Source of the DNA: Neolewinella persica DSM 23188
Lineage (GTDB): Bacteria > Bacteroidota > Bacteroidia > Chitinophagales > Saprospiraceae
Length of the DNA stretch: 64,000 bases
Direction: 5' to 3'
Assembly (NCBI RefSeq): GCF_000373105.1
Contig: NZ_KB890439.1
Span: forward strand, 1 to 64,000
How positions within the stretch are numbered: position 1 is the stretch's first letter; each line of letters opens with the position of its first letter. Position numbers and translations under genes: made by a program. The notes below the pieces were generated by a model. That model searched no databases and had not been told where the DNA came from. It saw only the letters and a program-made list of their open reading frames with translations. This document shows, piece after piece, positions 45,004 to 53,706 of the stretch.

Positions 45004-45339
45004 ATGACAGAAGAAGGTAACGTAATCATCACCGTAGTTGACCGCGTGGGCGAAGCCCACGAACTGGAGGCTCCCACCGACATGAACATGAACCTAATGG
45101 AGGTTTGTAAGGCCTACGAACTACCCGTACAGGGAACCTGTGGTGGGATGGCACTGTGTAGCACCTGTCATTGTTACATACTATCGGAAACTGAATTGCC
45201 GGAGCTGGGCGATGCTGAAGAGGATATGCTCGACCAGGCTTTCTTCGTAGAAGACAATTCCCGCCTGGGGTGCCAGTTACGCATCACAGAAGCACTCGAC
45301 GGATTGAAGGTTCAGCTTGCTCCGGAAGCGGAAGGCTGA
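45004..45339 (+). CDS. 2Fe-2S ferredoxin, adrenodoxin type
   Basis: The 111-residue electron carrier has the ligand set CGGMALCSTC (CxxxxxCxxC, about residues 48-57) and a fourth cysteine in RLGCQLRI (about residue 93), the adrenodoxin/Fdx arrangement. It probably supplies electrons for iron-sulfur cluster assembly or a redox enzyme. A second ferredoxin of the same type lies 0.5 kb downstream beyond a tRNA gene. The acidic surface (PELGDAEEDMLDQ) is typical of partner docking. Confidence 0.92.
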   Translation: MTEEGNVIITVVDRVGEAHELEAPTDMNMNLMEVCKAYELPVQGTCGGMALCSTCHCYILSETELPELGDAEEDMLDQAFFVEDNSRLGCQLRITEALDGLKVQLAPEAEG

Positions 45340-45378
45340 TGCCGCTGAAAATAAATTTACCGAAACTGACAGAAAACT

Positions 45379-45408
45379 TTTGCAGTGTCAGAATTGTATA
45401 TATCTTTG
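45379..45408 (+). promoter_or_regulatory. promoter of the initiator tRNA
   Basis: TTTG (45379-45382) and TATCTTTG (45401-45408) are separated by 18 bp and fit both consensus elements perfectly. The tRNA starts 52 bp later. Confidence 0.8.
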
Positions 45409-45459
45409 CGGTCCCTTAACGTAGGGAGCTAAGTAATTAGCACATAAAAATGGTAACAT

Positions 45460-45532
<73 letters not shown>

Positions 45533-45540
45533 CAAGTTAG

Positions 45541-45577
45541 AGCCGTTGTCGACTTAGGTTGACAACGGCTTTTTTTA
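45541..45577 (+). terminator. tRNA-fMet terminator
   Basis: AGCCGTTGTC (45541-45550) pairs perfectly with GACAACGGCT (45561-45570), followed by TTTTTTT. Confidence 0.92.
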
Positions 45578-45843
45578 TTGAAAAGGGAAATCAAAACAGC
45601 CAGAGATCAAACGTCAAAGGACTTAGCACTTAGCGGTTATTTACGGTGATTCCCAGGCTTTCCGGGCCACAAACACAAGTGTTTTGGCCTGCTTTTCCTA
45701 CCGTTTCCTTCACCAGCGGCCCCGCCCCTTAAATCATCCTGCCAGAGGAATTAATAAGGATGACACAATCCGGTCCAAATAGACTCAACTAATACTGCTG
45801 CTCACGCATTTGAATAGCAACGTTAAACTTACCCCTGACCAAT
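45578..45843. other. intergenic region between tRNA and second ferredoxin
   Basis: About 265 bp without a gene. One degenerate GC-rich motif (45709-45727) is the only recognised item. Confidence 0.5.
45709..45727 (+). repeat. 19-bp GC-rich intergenic motif, copy 12 (degenerate)
   Basis: Reads TTCACCAGCGGCCCCGCCC, two mismatches from the fixed positions of the consensus. It points toward the second ferredoxin, 117 bp away. Confidence 0.6.
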
Positions 45844-46185
45844 ATGGCCACCGTAAAATTCACTTTTGAAGATAAGAGCATCGCACCGAAAACGGTCGAG
45901 AACGTCCCCGTCGACGTAAGTATTCTGGAAGTGACAGAAGATAATGGTATCCACCTGAACCACAACTGCGGAGAAGTCTGCGCCTGCAGTACATGCCATA
46001 TCTACGTTAATAAAGGCGAAGATGCGCTGGAAGAGATCAGCGATAAAGAAGAAGACTTCATCGACCGTGCCATCAACCCGCGAATTGAAAGCAGGCTTGG
46101 CTGTCAGGCCGTTATCCTTGACGAAGACGCGGTGATTGAGGTGGAAATTCCAGATCAAAAACAGATCATCGGACACGAACACTAG
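45844..46185 (+). CDS. fdx: 2Fe-2S ferredoxin, adrenodoxin type (ISC-like)
   Basis: The 113-residue ferredoxin has ligands in NHNCGEVCACSTCHIYV (CxxxxxCxxC) and RLGCQAVI. Features such as SILEVTEDNGIHLNHNCG and the acidic KEEDFIDRAINP match the Fdx of iron-sulfur assembly operons. The gene next to it encodes IscX, another ISC accessory protein, which supports that role. The two genes are separated by a 71-nt hairpin repeat. The tail QKQIIGHEH is family-specific and may be functional. Confidence 0.92.
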   Translation: MATVKFTFEDKSIAPKTVENVPVDVSILEVTEDNGIHLNHNCGEVCACSTCHIYVNKGEDALEEISDKEEDFIDRAINPRIESRLGCQAVILDEDAVIEVEIPDQKQIIGHEH

Positions 46186-46191
46186 TTGGCC

Positions 46192-46262
46192 TATTGGTCT
46201 GTTGGTACTATTGGTCTAAAAGTCCGGTAGTCAAATGGACCAATAGCACCAACGGACCAATA
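46192..46262 (+). repeat. 27-bp-arm hairpin made of TATTGGTC units
   Basis: The left arm (46192-46218) starts TATTGGTCTGTTGGTACTAT. The right arm (46236-46262) starts TGGACCAATAGCACCAACGG. In RNA they would pair with one mismatch and two G-U pairs. It lies between fdx and iscX and has no T-run. Copies of the same unit appear near 2980 and 22565. Confidence 0.75.
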
Positions 46263-46280
46263 ATATTAAAATACCAACCT

Positions 46281-46526
46281 GTGAGTTTTAAGGATTTTGA
46301 CGACTTCCCCTTCGGCTGGGCCGATCATGAAGATATTGCCATGGCACTGTACGAGCGCTTTGGAGATGAGTTTGACCAGGGAAAAATTTACCGGATCCGC
46401 TTTACCAGCTTGCTGGAGTGGATTCTTGAAATCCCCAGTTTTACCGGAACGAAAGAAGGTTCTACCGAAGAACACCTGGAACAGATTCAGGCCAAGTGGG
46501 TGTACGAATGGCGGGATAATCAGTAG
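46281..46526 (+). CDS. iscX: IscX-like iron-sulfur assembly protein
   Basis: The 81-residue acidic protein resembles IscX (YfhJ): GWADHEDIAMALYERFGDEF, then IRFTSLLEWILEIPSF and EEHLEQIQAKWVYEW. IscX binds iron and the cysteine desulfurase IscS and modulates Fe-S cluster synthesis. An earlier frame (from 46194) reads through the hairpin repeat, so the GTG at 46281 was chosen; it gives MSFKDFDDFPFGWADHED. It follows fdx in the same direction. Confidence 0.85.
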   Translation: MSFKDFDDFPFGWADHEDIAMALYERFGDEFDQGKIYRIRFTSLLEWILEIPSFTGTKEGSTEEHLEQIQAKWVYEWRDNQ

Positions 46527-46591
46527 TAAATAGTAGCCAGGAACCGGTTCTCGGCTATTAGTTCCTATCTGCTGGCAACCAGCCTCTAATC

Positions 46592-47128
46592 ATGAATGAG
46601 CTCGAACGGTTTGAAAATATTAACACCTTCATCTTCGATGTTGATGGTGTACTTACCAATTCACACCTCTTGGTGCTGGAAAACGGTAAGCTGTTACGGC
46701 AGATGAACGTTCGTGATGGCTATGCCATCAAACGCGCGGTAAACATGGGCTATAAAGTAGCCATTATCACCGGCGGGAAAAGTATGGGCGTAGTGAAACG
46801 GCTGCAAGCGCTTGGGGTCGTCGATATTTACTACGGTATCAGCGATAAAGTAGAGGCATACCGGGAATTTATGTACCTCTACGACGACGAAATTTCCGAC
46901 GAGAACGTGCTTTATATGGGAGACGATGTGCCTGATTATGAGGTGATGCGGCTGGTAGGTTTTCCTACCTGCCCACGGGATGCTTGTCCGGAAATTCTTT
47001 CGATATCGAGCTACGTAAGCGCCGCTAATGGCGGCGGCGGTGCCGTCCGTGACGTTATTGAAAGGACCTTGCGTTTGAACGGACACTGGATGCCGGCGGA
47101 AGACGAGGATCTTCCCACAAGCGTTTAA
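46592..47128 (+). CDS. kdsC: KdsC-type phosphatase (HAD family)
   Basis: The 178-residue cytoplasmic protein removes phosphate from 3-deoxy-D-manno-octulosonate 8-phosphate, giving Kdo for the lipopolysaccharide core. HAD motif I is in FIFDVDGVLTN, motif II in VAIITGGKS, and motif IV in VLYMGDDVPDYEVM. The lack of a cap domain and the tetramer-type sequence DGYAIKRAVNMG match KdsC and not the general HAD phosphatases. It overlaps nothing, and other Kdo genes are not in the window. Confidence 0.93.
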   Translation: MNELERFENINTFIFDVDGVLTNSHLLVLENGKLLRQMNVRDGYAIKRAVNMGYKVAIITGGKSMGVVKRLQALGVVDIYYGISDKVEAYREFMYLYDDEISDENVLYMGDDVPDYEVMRLVGFPTCPRDACPEILSISSYVSAANGGGGAVRDVIERTLRLNGHWMPAEDEDLPTSV

Positions 47129-47202
47129 TCAGTAACAATTTTATTCAAGTCTGTACACCAAAACTGGCTGATCGTGCATTACCGGGAGAAACCCCTCTAC
47201 GC

Positions 47203-48390
47203 ATGATGCGCAATTCCCTGTTTTCTCTGCTCTTTTTAGGCACTATTATTAGCTCGTGTGCTTCTGATGAAATTGCTGTTTCAAAAACTGCCAGCGAATG
47301 GGTGGTGATCGGTAATGACCTGGGCTTCCGGAATGAGTTCATCGATATGGCTAATGTGGTCAGGTTGTCCGACAGCATCCTTACTGTTCACTCAGTTGCT
47401 TATCCGGATGTAGCCTTGAAATTTCCCATCAGGGACAGTACGGTAATTGGTAGCCAGGATAAGCATTGGCAACTGACCACCGTAGGGCCTGATACCTTGC
47501 TGCTGCTCGATACCGTTCAGGATAATCGATATCATTTATTAAGGTTGAAGGACTACAAACCAAAAGCTGATATCTGGGCAATGCTTACGGGAAGTCGTTT
47601 TGTCGACCGTCAGTACTACAATGAACAGACGTTGGTTTTCGAAGGAAGTGATACCACCGGGAAGAATTGTTATGTGCATCACCGTATTCAAACCTGGAGA
47701 GGGGAACGTCGTTCGGCTAGGATGAAGGATGGTTTCTGGCGGCTGGACCAGCGTTTCAGTCAGCCAATTCTGCTATATACTTTAGGGCAGGGAGAACACT
47801 ATGTAACCCTGATCGACTCAGTCGCTCAGGAGTCCGGTTTACAAGGACAGCTCCTCATCAACAGCCGGCCCAATCCCCAAATACATCAACGGGATACGCT
47901 GCGACCGATCCGGGATACGATAGATATGGCACAGGTGAGGCAGGATATTGTTAAGTTAGACTATGCTAGGGCGGAGGTAAACCCCGCCATTGATCCAGAA
48001 AAAGATAGTCGCTGGCGTGTATCCTGGAACGGATCTGAGCTGAAAGAGGTGCTTAGTGTGAATGATTTTGAGGTTAGCGATCTGAGGCTTTTTTTGTCGG
48101 GAGACAATTATGCGTTGACGACCTTAGGTGGGGAACTTGCGTCCGGCAAATTCACCATTCATCCAAAGTATCCGTATCTGATCCTGGACGGAAACTGTGC
48201 CAACGATTTCTACCTGCCCTTGGCTTACAACTCAGACAATGAGTTGGAAGTAACACTACCTATCCGCATTCGGTTACCGGACCAGGAGATCAAACCTATG
48301 GAAATTGGGCCAGAACAACCCAATCGGGTGGCCTATTCCGAAAATACGGTTGTTTTTACCATTCCATTTTTTAGAGAGCGCATTAATTAA
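47203..48390 (+). CDS. lipoprotein of unknown function
   Basis: The 395-residue protein has a lipobox (LFLGTIISSC). The rest is beta-rich with repeated DSI/DTL elements (DSILTVHSVAYPDVALKFPI, KDYKPKADIWAMLTGSRFVD) and no recognised domain. An alternative start one codon later gives the same signal peptide. Given the anchor, it is an envelope protein; function is unknown. Confidence 0.62.
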   Translation: MMRNSLFSLLFLGTIISSCASDEIAVSKTASEWVVIGNDLGFRNEFIDMANVVRLSDSILTVHSVAYPDVALKFPIRDSTVIGSQDKHWQLTTVGPDTLLLLDTVQDNRYHLLRLKDYKPKADIWAMLTGSRFVDRQYYNEQTLVFEGSDTTGKNCYVHHRIQTWRGERRSARMKDGFWRLDQRFSQPILLYTLGQGEHYVTLIDSVAQESGLQGQLLINSRPNPQIHQRDTLRPIRDTIDMAQVRQDIVKLDYARAEVNPAIDPEKDSRWRVSWNGSELKEVLSVNDFEVSDLRLFLSGDNYALTTLGGELASGKFTIHPKYPYLILDGNCANDFYLPLAYNSDNELEVTLPIRIRLPDQEIKPMEIGPEQPNRVAYSENTVVFTIPFFRERIN

Positions 48391-48528
48391 ACTTGATATT
48401 GAGCATCTGGCAGATAGTATTTGAGCTCTCATCGAACCGTATAGTAGTTTTTTACCGCCACCCACCAACATTTCTCCGGGAGACTCCGTCTGACAGGATA
48501 AGACGTACCGTTCCAAAAATATAGCCTT

Positions 48529-49338
48529 ATGCGATTACTCATCCTGCTTTTTCTTATTTTGCCTTCTTCAGTATTTGCTTGCTCTTGCTTCTGGACGGAG
48601 GATTTCTGTGAATACACCGCCAACTACTTCGAATGGACTGAGGGCAAAGTCGTTGTTGCTCGGGCAAAATTCATTGAATTTCGTTCCCCGACGGTGGATG
48701 GTTTTGCTCCTCTATTCGACTTCGAAATTCTTGAGGTCCTGGTTGGTGAATTAACGGAGAATCATGTAACCCTTTGGGGGCAGGATGGCGCTAACTGTAA
48801 CGGACCGGTTATCGAAATGGATGAGGGGCAGGAATACATGGTGATGTTTCCTTCTACTGAAGGCTATTCCAGTGCTTACGGTTCTTTGTCCGGAGGGATT
48901 CCGAACCGATATCCTATTTACGATTACCCGGGCTGCGGACCGGCAACACTTGTAGTTCAAGGAGAAAGGGTGAGTGGGCCAATTGCTGAGGGGGTTAACG
49001 CGATGTTTAAGCCTGCTTTCTATGATCAATTGGCGGAATGTGTAGGGGAAGAAAATATGAACGCTGAAGGGCCGACGGTGCGTTATAAAACCTATGAGGC
49101 AATCGTACGGCCCAACCCCGCATCGGATCACTTTATCGTTGAATTTGAAACTGAAGTTCCGGTATTTGCAGTAAGTCTCTATGATGTACTTGGCCGCTTA
49201 GTCTCACGTGATCAATTGGGTGGGGTAGGGACTACAAGCCACGAGGTAAACGTCTCAGGCTTACCTGCAGGAGTTTATATCCTTGTCGTGGAAACGGATG
49301 GAATAAGGGTTAAAAGGCGTATTGTCGTAAATGGATAA
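48529..49338 (+). CDS. secreted NTR-like protein with T9SS type A sorting domain
   Basis: The 269-residue protein has a signal peptide (LLILLFLILPSSVFA). A cysteine-containing region (CSCFWTEDFCEYTANYF, about residues 19-36) starts an NTR/TIMP-like OB-fold domain (about 19-155; FDFEILEVLVGELTEN). The C-terminal 75 residues match the T9SS type A sorting domain: VRPNPASDHFIVEF, VSLYDVLGRLVSR, VSGLPAGVYILVVET, VKRRIVVNG. In T9SS the domain is removed after export and the cargo is attached to surface lipopolysaccharide. NTR-like domains bind other proteins; here the partner is unknown. Confidence 0.88.
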   Translation: MRLLILLFLILPSSVFACSCFWTEDFCEYTANYFEWTEGKVVVARAKFIEFRSPTVDGFAPLFDFEILEVLVGELTENHVTLWGQDGANCNGPVIEMDEGQEYMVMFPSTEGYSSAYGSLSGGIPNRYPIYDYPGCGPATLVVQGERVSGPIAEGVNAMFKPAFYDQLAECVGEENMNAEGPTVRYKTYEAIVRPNPASDHFIVEFETEVPVFAVSLYDVLGRLVSRDQLGGVGTTSHEVNVSGLPAGVYILVVETDGIRVKRRIVVNG

Positions 49339-49440
49339 TGATTAGTTATTGGGGGGTGGTTGAATATTTGCGACCTATCAGGGGCCGGTCCGCGCAGAAC
49401 AATTCAATAAGACCCCTAATCAGGAATCAGGAATCAGTTG

Positions 49441-49515
49441 TCAGGGATCAGTTAATAGCTTTCAGTATTCAGCCTTCAACGCCTTGAACGCTGAATACTG
49501 AAAGCTGATCCCTGA
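49441..49515. repeat. long hairpin between convergent genes
   Basis: TCAGGGATCAG plus CTTTCAGTATTCAGC (49441-49473, with a 7-nt bulge TTAATAG) pairs perfectly with GCTGAATACTGAAAGCTGAT, CCCTGA (49490-49515). The stretch before it repeats AATCAGGAATCAGGAATCAG. It probably terminates one or both flanking genes. Confidence 0.65.
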
Positions 49516-49525
49516 ACCCTGCCCC

Positions 49526-50845
49526 CTAAACCTTAGGCTTCCACCCTTTTTCATACTCCCGCCCCCATAGTTTCATGGCTTCAGGATTATTGATTGGTCG
49601 TCCGTCCTTGGGGTCAAGGTGAAGCGTTCCGGTAGTGCGTTGGGCAATGTTACCCAGGTGGCACATGGTGACGCTAGGGTTGGCGTCATCGATTGGACTG
49701 TTGAGCTGCTCTCCGCTATTGATGGCGGAAATGAAGTTGGCGGCGTGGCCGTCCGTCAGACTTCCACCTCCCGAAGTGCCCATGCTAACGTTATTTCCGG
49801 CCTCTTTTTCGCTGCGGATCTCTTTCCCCTTAAGATCATAAACCCAGTAGCCTGCGCGATCCATGATCACGGTACCTTCTGTACCATAAATGATAGAGCC
49901 TCTGCCACGATCATACTTTGGCATTCCGTTGCAACTACGACCGTGCCAGGAGATCATTTTGTTTTCTGGGAATTCGAAACCAACGTCCTGGGTGTCATAG
50001 GCCTCCCAGTCGTCATCGAAATGGAACCGTCCACCAGTACTGGTGATCTTATTTGGATAGCGAACGCCTAGCGCCCAACGGCACATATCTATTTCGTGGG
50101 TACCGTTGTTCAGGAGTTCACCGGTACCGTAATCCCAATCCCAGTGCCAATTGTAGTGTACAATGTTGGTTGCGTATTTACGGCGCGGCGCTGGTCCTTG
50201 CCAAAGCTCCCAATCCAGCCATTCTGGGCGGTACGTTGGCTCCCGCCGACCAATACCGGCACGGGTGTTGGCGTACCAGGCGTTGCCCGCGTAGGCTCTG
50301 CCGATTACGGATTCTTCCTGAATTTCCTTCACGATTTTATTTAGAGTCACCGAGCTGCGGGTCTGGTTTCCCATCTGCACCAATTTGCCGGTTTGCTTTT
50401 GTTTGGCGACCAGCCATTCTCCCTCCTGCGGGTTGTGGCTACACGGTTTTTCTACGTAGACGTGTTTGCCCGCTTCCAGGGCCATAATGGCCATTGGTGC
50501 ATGCCAGTGATCCGGGGTGGCGATGACTACGGCGTCAACGTCCCGGTCATCTAGGAAACGACGGAAATCCTGGTTACCACGAGGACGCTCCCGGGTAATT
50601 TCGTAGATGGCCTTTTGCGTTTTCGCTACCGCACGGGTATCTACATCACCGATGCCCAGCACAAAAGAGTCTTTTGCTTTGGCAAAGGTCCGGGCAAGTT
50701 CATTCCCCCGACCATTGGTGCCGAAAACGGCCACGTTGAGCCGGCGGTTAGCTCCGGGGATATTTTTGCCAATGGCTGGCATCCCGACGGTTAATCCGGC
50801 CCCGGTTAAGGCGGCGGTTTTGATGAATTTTCTTCTGGTTGACAT
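49526..50845 (-). CDS. Tat-exported Gfo/Idh/MocA oxidoreductase
   Basis: The 439-residue protein starts with a twin-arginine signal (STRRKFIKTAALTGAGLTV), so the folded, cofactor-loaded enzyme is exported. The dinucleotide-binding site reads VAVFGTNGRGNEL and the catalytic Lys lies in VEKPCSH, both within the N-terminal Rossmann domain (about residues 36-160); the substrate domain follows. Enzymes of this type next to DUF1080 proteins oxidise C3 of sugars and glycosides. It is followed by the DUF1080 gene upstream on the same strand, and the gap of 120 bp allows co-transcription. Confidence 0.9.
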   Translation of the reverse strand: MSTRRKFIKTAALTGAGLTVGMPAIGKNIPGANRRLNVAVFGTNGRGNELARTFAKAKDSFVLGIGDVDTRAVAKTQKAIYEITRERPRGNQDFRRFLDDRDVDAVVIATPDHWHAPMAIMALEAGKHVYVEKPCSHNPQEGEWLVAKQKQTGKLVQMGNQTRSSVTLNKIVKEIQEESVIGRAYAGNAWYANTRAGIGRREPTYRPEWLDWELWQGPAPRRKYATNIVHYNWHWDWDYGTGELLNNGTHEIDMCRWALGVRYPNKITSTGGRFHFDDDWEAYDTQDVGFEFPENKMISWHGRSCNGMPKYDRGRGSIIYGTEGTVIMDRAGYWVYDLKGKEIRSEKEAGNNVSMGTSGGGSLTDGHAANFISAINSGEQLNSPIDDANPSVTMCHLGNIAQRTTGTLHLDPKDGRPINNPEAMKLWGREYEKGWKPKV

Positions 50846-50965
50846 GTCTAATTAAGTTTTGATGAAGTCTTCCGTCCATTATTTCAGACAAGATATGCTT
50901 CGGGATTATGCACAAACGCACAGTGTTTTTTAAATCCTCCCCGTGGGGAGGGGGGGCTTAGGGTA

Positions 50966-52324
50966 TTAAAATTCCCGCACTTTCACCGAGCGAAAACTGA
51001 CCTTGTCTCCATGGTCCTGCAACAGAATTGGCCCGGCCGGCCACTGGCCGAAGTTCTCCCAGTCTTTGTATTTACTGTAGGCAACTAAAGCCCGGAACAT
51101 CTGACTGAAGCGATCGTACTCAATAACCTTGTAACCGTTTAACCAGTGCTCTACGTGGCCTCCTTTAACCACGATCCGGCCCCGGTTCCAATCATTGATA
51201 TTTGTCTCCGCATTTCTGGATACGTCGATGGGCTTAGCGGTAATCAGGTCGTAGAGGGAACCAGCGGTACGGTTTCCGGCCACCCCCATTTTTGCGTCTG
51301 GATGCACTTTATTATCCAGGATCTGAAATTCAAGGCCGATGGCGGAACCAGTTCCTTTATTCAGGGTAGGGTCTACAAAATACTTGACGCCACTATTGGC
51401 ACCGGTCGTCGGCTTAAATTCGAAACTGAGTTCGAAATCACTGAAGTGATCAATGGTAATAATATCGCCTCCGTTGGTGCTTTCACCACCGTCACTTTTT
51501 TCAACGGTTAGCTCTCCATTACTCATGGTCCAGCCTTTTTCAGGGAACCCGTCGAGTTTGGCACCGCGCCAGCCGGCGGTTGTTTTACCATCCCAAAGCA
51601 GGCGCCAGCCCAACCGTTTTTCTTGTTCGGAAATGGTGTTAGGTACAAGGTTGACCGGCATGCCGAGATTGGCCGCAGGCAGGCGGTCAGCTTTTGTCGC
51701 ATTTTCCTTGATCCGGATATTACGCCATTTGACCTGTTTTCCCTCCAGAGCATTATTAACGCTGTGGACCTGCAGACAAATCATCCCCGAAGCATCAAAA
51801 TCATCGATGAGGTTAGCGGCAGGAACGCCGTTGATGTAGGTCCGCATTTCTGTTCCGATCGCTTCGATACGAGCCTTGTTCCAGCCAATATGCTGGTAAG
51901 CGGATCGGGCAGGAAGATTGTAGTGCAACGGATAAATCCACCCCCTGCGCGCTTCATCGTATATGCCACCGGTGTAAGCCCTTGGGGCCGGATCAATCTC
52001 CATTTGGTAACCGAACACCCGGCGAATATCATCTTGTTGGCGCCATTGGGCCCGAAACATAACGCCAGAATTCAGGGTCGGGTCATCATGGAATTCAAAC
52101 TCCAGGATGAAATCACCGTAGGGGCGATCCGTACAAAGGAAGGAGTTGGGGGTTTTAATAACGGCAGTACCGACAAGCTCTTCATTGACGGCAGCGTAAG
52201 TCGCCTTGCCCCCGTATTGCTCCCAGCCGTTCAGATTTTTGCCGTTGAATAGCGGCTTGAAACCATCATCTTGCGCAAAGAGCGTCGCAGACAAAAAAAG
52301 GAGCAACCAAAAGGTATTTCGCAT
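50966..52324 (-). CDS. DUF1080 3-keto-glycoside hydrolase-like protein, two domains
   Basis: The 452-residue protein has a signal peptide (MRNTFWLLLFLSATLFAQ). Two tandem DUF1080/LamG-like domains follow: about residues 20-205 (GFKPLFNGKNLNGWEQYG, NSGVMFRAQ) and 235-452 (RLLWDGKTTAGWRG, NSGVKYFVDP). Members of the family split 3-keto-glycosides made by a partner oxidoreductase. The Gfo/Idh gene immediately downstream fits such a partner. The enzymes would work in the periplasm. A second, possibly related activity is the Tat-exported TIM barrel at 11246-12166. Confidence 0.87.
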   Translation of the reverse strand: MRNTFWLLLFLSATLFAQDDGFKPLFNGKNLNGWEQYGGKATYAAVNEELVGTAVIKTPNSFLCTDRPYGDFILEFEFHDDPTLNSGVMFRAQWRQQDDIRRVFGYQMEIDPAPRAYTGGIYDEARRGWIYPLHYNLPARSAYQHIGWNKARIEAIGTEMRTYINGVPAANLIDDFDASGMICLQVHSVNNALEGKQVKWRNIRIKENATKADRLPAANLGMPVNLVPNTISEQEKRLGWRLLWDGKTTAGWRGAKLDGFPEKGWTMSNGELTVEKSDGGESTNGGDIITIDHFSDFELSFEFKPTTGANSGVKYFVDPTLNKGTGSAIGLEFQILDNKVHPDAKMGVAGNRTAGSLYDLITAKPIDVSRNAETNINDWNRGRIVVKGGHVEHWLNGYKVIEYDRFSQMFRALVAYSKYKDWENFGQWPAGPILLQDHGDKVSFRSVKVREF

Positions 52325-52399
52325 AATCTTTTATTTTGGCAGAAGGTAAGCAACCCAATGAATACAGACCAAGTCTTTTTTAGTGTTAAAGTACAAGTT

Positions 52400-53008
52400 A
52401 TGCGCATATTCGTACTAATACTGATTTGGGCGGGGACGCAGGTGCAGGCAAATGCTCAGGAAGAGCAAGGGTTTGTTCTGCAGACGGATGAAGACGGTGT
52501 TTTCGTCTGGGTTAGGCCAGAGTCCAACGATGACCTCACCGTCCGCGTTGCTATAACCGCCCGGGCTTCGGTCTCAGAGGTGCGCAAGGTCATCGACCAT
52601 GCCTCAGCCTACCCGCGTTGGGTACATCGTTGTGAAGAAGCCTACGTTCTGCCCGGTGGTACACCTAAGGCTTATTCTTACTACTCCCGGGTAAATTTGC
52701 CCTTTCCCTTTAGTGACCGGGAAGTCGTAGGGGCGATTACCCAATCTGTTGACGTAAACACCGGCGTTTTTACCCGAATCATCAAAAGCACCCCAACGGC
52801 TCTGCCAATGAATAAGGGGATACAACGGGTAGAAACTTATGACTCCACCTGGAAGGTGGAACCTTTGTCTGACAATAAAGTGGCCATCACGTGTACCGTC
52901 AGGACTGCCGCAGGTTCAGGCTTGCCTAATTGGCTGCGGCACGAGATCATGACCGGAGGACCGGTCAAAACGATGAAGGGCTTAGTCGAAGAGTTAGAAA
53001 AAGACTAA
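52400..53008 (+). CDS. START-like lipid-binding protein, exported
   Basis: The 202-residue protein begins with a signal peptide (MRIFVLILIWAGTQVQANAQ). A START/polyketide-cyclase-like fold follows: VAITARASVSEVRKVIDHAS, YSYYSRVNLPFPFSDREVVG and a C-terminal helix (LRHEIMTGGPVKTMKGLVEE). Such domains bind lipids or hydrophobic ligands. Longer frames (52271, 52358) were rejected in favour of 52400. Codons for the signal peptide (IWAGTQVQ) overlap the GC-rich repeat, here in reverse orientation. Confidence 0.78.
   Translation: MRIFVLILIWAGTQVQANAQEEQGFVLQTDEDGVFVWVRPESNDDLTVRVAITARASVSEVRKVIDHASAYPRWVHRCEEAYVLPGGTPKAYSYYSRVNLPFPFSDREVVGAITQSVDVNTGVFTRIIKSTPTALPMNKGIQRVETYDSTWKVEPLSDNKVAITCTVRTAAGSGLPNWLRHEIMTGGPVKTMKGLVEELEKD
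52428..52446 (-). repeat. 19-bp GC-rich motif, copy 13, in signal-peptide codons
   Basis: On the minus strand it reads TGCACCTGCGTCCCCGCCC. It lies 103 bp upstream of the DUF1080 gene, pointing toward it, and within the START-like protein's signal-peptide codons on the plus strand. Confidence 0.85.
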
Positions 53009-53040
53009 TCGGACTTGGCGTAAGCGATTTGCAATCGCAA

Positions 53041-53706
53041 CTACCGAATAATAGCGGAACAATCCAACGTCGGCGCTTCTTCCCAGGGTAACATAGCATT
53101 CATGAGGCGTAGCTTTCCGAAACTATCCAGGTCGCGTGCCCGGATGACGATGGGGCGAATTACGCCAAGCTCAAGCAACTGTTCCCGTCGGGTGCCTCTC
53201 AACATGGGCCAGGCGGGGGTGTACCAGTGCTGACCGTCAAATAAGGCAATGTTGGCGTAGCTCGCATCGGTAAGGTGGCCTTTTTGTACCATAAGGATGT
53301 CATCACAATGCCCCTTCTTTTCCAAGCACTTTCTAATGCCGCTGCGATCGGTGAACTTTTTGCCGTAGGCGAAGTTTTCCGCCTCCACCAATTTAAGGCT
53401 ATTGATGGTACGCGCAGTATAGGGTACAAGCTCCTGTTTTAATACCTCGGTACCGTATTCGATTCGTAGTTTGTAGAGGCCTGAAAGGGGCAAATCGATC
53501 TCAGATAAAATCTTGTCCAATTTCAGCGCAGGAGGCTTACCGAACAGTGCTCGACGGGATCGGTCAACCCTTCGCTGGTGATAAGGCAGCAGGTCCGCAT
53601 GTCCATTCTTTATCCGAATGGACTCCAGCAAAACAGCTCCGGATGATTTTGTCTTATGTCCCAATTGGCTATTCTCTAAGCTAATGTAACGAAAAAGAGT
53701 TAACAC
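53041..53706 (-). CDS. pabC: aminodeoxychorismate lyase-like class IV aminotransferase
   Basis: The 221-residue PLP enzyme would convert 4-amino-4-deoxychorismate to p-aminobenzoate for folate. It shows the PLP-fold IV pattern: ENFAYGKKFTDRSGIRKCLE, GHLTDASYANIALFDGQHW, YTPAWPMLRGTRREQLLE. Its length is shorter than typical PabC (about 270). It overlaps pabB by 26 bp, a tight translational coupling that supports the assignment. A branched-chain aminotransferase is a less likely alternative. Confidence 0.82.
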   Translation of the reverse strand: MLTLFRYISLENSQLGHKTKSSGAVLLESIRIKNGHADLLPYHQRRVDRSRRALFGKPPALKLDKILSEIDLPLSGLYKLRIEYGTEVLKQELVPYTARTINSLKLVEAENFAYGKKFTDRSGIRKCLEKKGHCDDILMVQKGHLTDASYANIALFDGQHWYTPAWPMLRGTRREQLLELGVIRPIVIRARDLDSFGKLRLMNAMLPWEEAPTLDCSAIIR

